Shown here piece by piece: positions 62,754-64,000 of a stretch of DNA of 64,000 nucleotides. A model generated the notes under the pieces. That model was not told the origin of the DNA. It was given only the letters and a program-made list of their open reading frames with translations, and ran no database searches. The position numbers and the translations under genes were made by a program. The stretch is from Amoebidium appalachense (taxonomy: Eukaryota; Ichthyosporea). Position 1 is the first letter of the stretch. Each line of letters opens with the position of its first letter. Where the stretch lies: positions 1,736,001 through 1,800,000 of the forward strand of contig CAVNZM010000007.1 in NCBI GenBank assembly GCA_963693365.1, written 5' to 3'.

Positions 62754-64000
62754 GTGTGAATACCCTCCCCCCCCCCCCCCCCCCCCCCGCCCCACCTCTC
62801 TCTCTCTCTCTCTCCCCCCCCCCCCCCTTGTCTCTCTCCCTCCTCCCCCCCCCACCCTCCATTCCTCCCTCCCGTCCTCCACCCCTCCCTCACTTTCCCC
62901 CACCCCTGTAAACAGTTGAACTAGTTGGGGTAAGGCAGAGAACAACTGAATCAGAATAAAGACAGAGAACGGGTAGTAAGGCACACGCGGCCAGGTTACT
63001 ATTTAATGTGCTCGTTCAGAGTGATTCCGATTGGTGCAGACATAATATTTATGTGACATTCATAACAAAGCACGAATCGTATGCTAGTAGATCACATTCT
63101 TTAGTAAACATGTACAGTTCATGTGTACAGTTGTTTACACTCCCCCCCTTGTCGGGAGCCTGGTGGTGTCGTTAGACAAGCAAACCACCAGGCTGAGAGG
63201 CGATAAACAACCTTCAGCGAGAATTCTTGTGCGCCGAACTGCTGGGCAGAACAGAGCAAGGACGGTGGCATAGACTTGTGCAAGTCTATGAGAACTTCAT
63301 GTTCCAAAAACACAACGTAGTCATGCAGCATTCTTCTGAGTTTTCGTTTTTCGTGGCGAAGATTGTTGCAGAGTGTGCGTGCGAATTAATCGCTTTGTCG
63401 CTGTGCTTAGCATTTTCTGTAGAAGTAGTACTTTCCTTTTTAGGAATTTTTTTTCCTTTTTAGGATTCTCCCGCAAATTCGTTTTCAATTGCGAGTACTT
63501 TGGTTGTGTGGATGAATGATCATACCAAACATTCGATAATGAATATAACTCAAGCCTTAGGTCACTTCGTAGCTCAGGTAGTGGTGGATAGCTTCTTAGC
63601 CGCTGCCCCTTATCCCGGTTCTACCTTAAGAATATAAGGCGAGTCACCATGGCAAAGCCACATGGAAAAGCCACTTCTTTCATGAACAAAGAGCACTTCT
63701 TTCCTTTCAGCTTTAACCCTGCATCATCGGAGCTGGGAAAACATGAATAAAAATGCCCTAAGTGTTCTTCGTTGGGTGACATAAGGAAATACATCAGCCC
63801 GTTAGAACCAGTAAAAACCCGGTTCATAATGCAAAAGAAGAGGGTAGGCAAAGCAAGCCTTATTCGTGATCAGAAATCACATGCTTCCATTCGTAAGCAG
63901 TTTTCGTATCCGCTTAGCCAACAATTATCGTTGAGCAGGGGGATTCCAGGCATAGTATTCTTCTGGAGGCATGGCCTCAAAAGAAAAGTCGTCACAGTCG
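62754..64000. other. XRN1 intron 9, incomplete
   Basis: Starts with GTGTGA and C/CT-rich DNA to 62905, then more than 1 kb of ordinary DNA without microsatellites. Two inverted repeats are seen: AGCCTGGTGGT/ACCACCAGGCT (about 63158-63195) and CATAGACTTG-TG-CAAGTCTATG (63269-63290). No XRN1 exon is recognised, so the intron probably continues. It may contain an unrecognised mobile element. Confidence 0.45.

Overview
This window is nuclear DNA of a eukaryote whose genes are broken up by many GT-AG introns. The introns are packed with (GT)n, (CA)n, poly-C and poly-G tracts. I rebuilt gene models by chaining conserved exons and checking that intron phases agree. Seven protein genes and one tRNA gene can be supported. 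The organism cannot be fixed from this window. The gene set (XRN1, COQ6, COX20, ZFPL1, PP4R3/SMEK, a GT47 exostosin) is general eukaryotic. An opisthokont-related protist or another intron-rich protist is only a guess.

Layout: a GT47 exostosin-like glycosyltransferase on the minus strand (1565-8780, 8 exons); ZFPL1 on plus (12984-18722, 7 exons); COX20 on minus (20523-23831, 4 exons, one frame break); PP4R3/SMEK on plus (25174-36703, 10 exons, two or three frame breaks); COQ6 on minus (39355-48874, 12 exons found, with one frame break, one unresolved junction and a tRNA-Pro(AGG) nested in an intron); an ankyrin-repeat/PX-domain protein on minus (49944-52461, 2 exons); and XRN1 on plus from 54854, of which the first nine exons (about 316 residues) are present before the window ends. 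COX20 and PP4R3 are divergent across 1.3 kb, and the ANK-PX gene and XRN1 are divergent across 2.4 kb. ZFPL1/COX20 and PP4R3/COQ6 are convergent. The genes do not form a pathway: COX20 and COQ6 act in mitochondria, ZFPL1 and GT47 in the Golgi, and PP4R3 and XRN1 in phosphatase control and RNA decay.

Mobile and repeated DNA: three non-autonomous elements have terminal inverted repeats and are bounded by TTAA. Two of them belong to one family. A short dispersed repeat that usually sits between poly-C tracts has at least eight copies, and every recognisable copy lies in an intron (or 5' leader) in the sense orientation of its host gene. There are also several minisatellites, one of which grew out of the exon 4 splice donor of XRN1.

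The most interesting signals are the sense-oriented intronic repeat family, the arrangement of (GT)n near intron starts and (CA)n near intron ends on the transcribed strand, the one-sided T(n)-G(m) tract junctions, and the repeated one-base excess in homopolymers inside conserved exons. The last may simply be assembly error. Most long reading frames in the window are translations of CA, GT, poly-C or poly-G tracts and are not genes.
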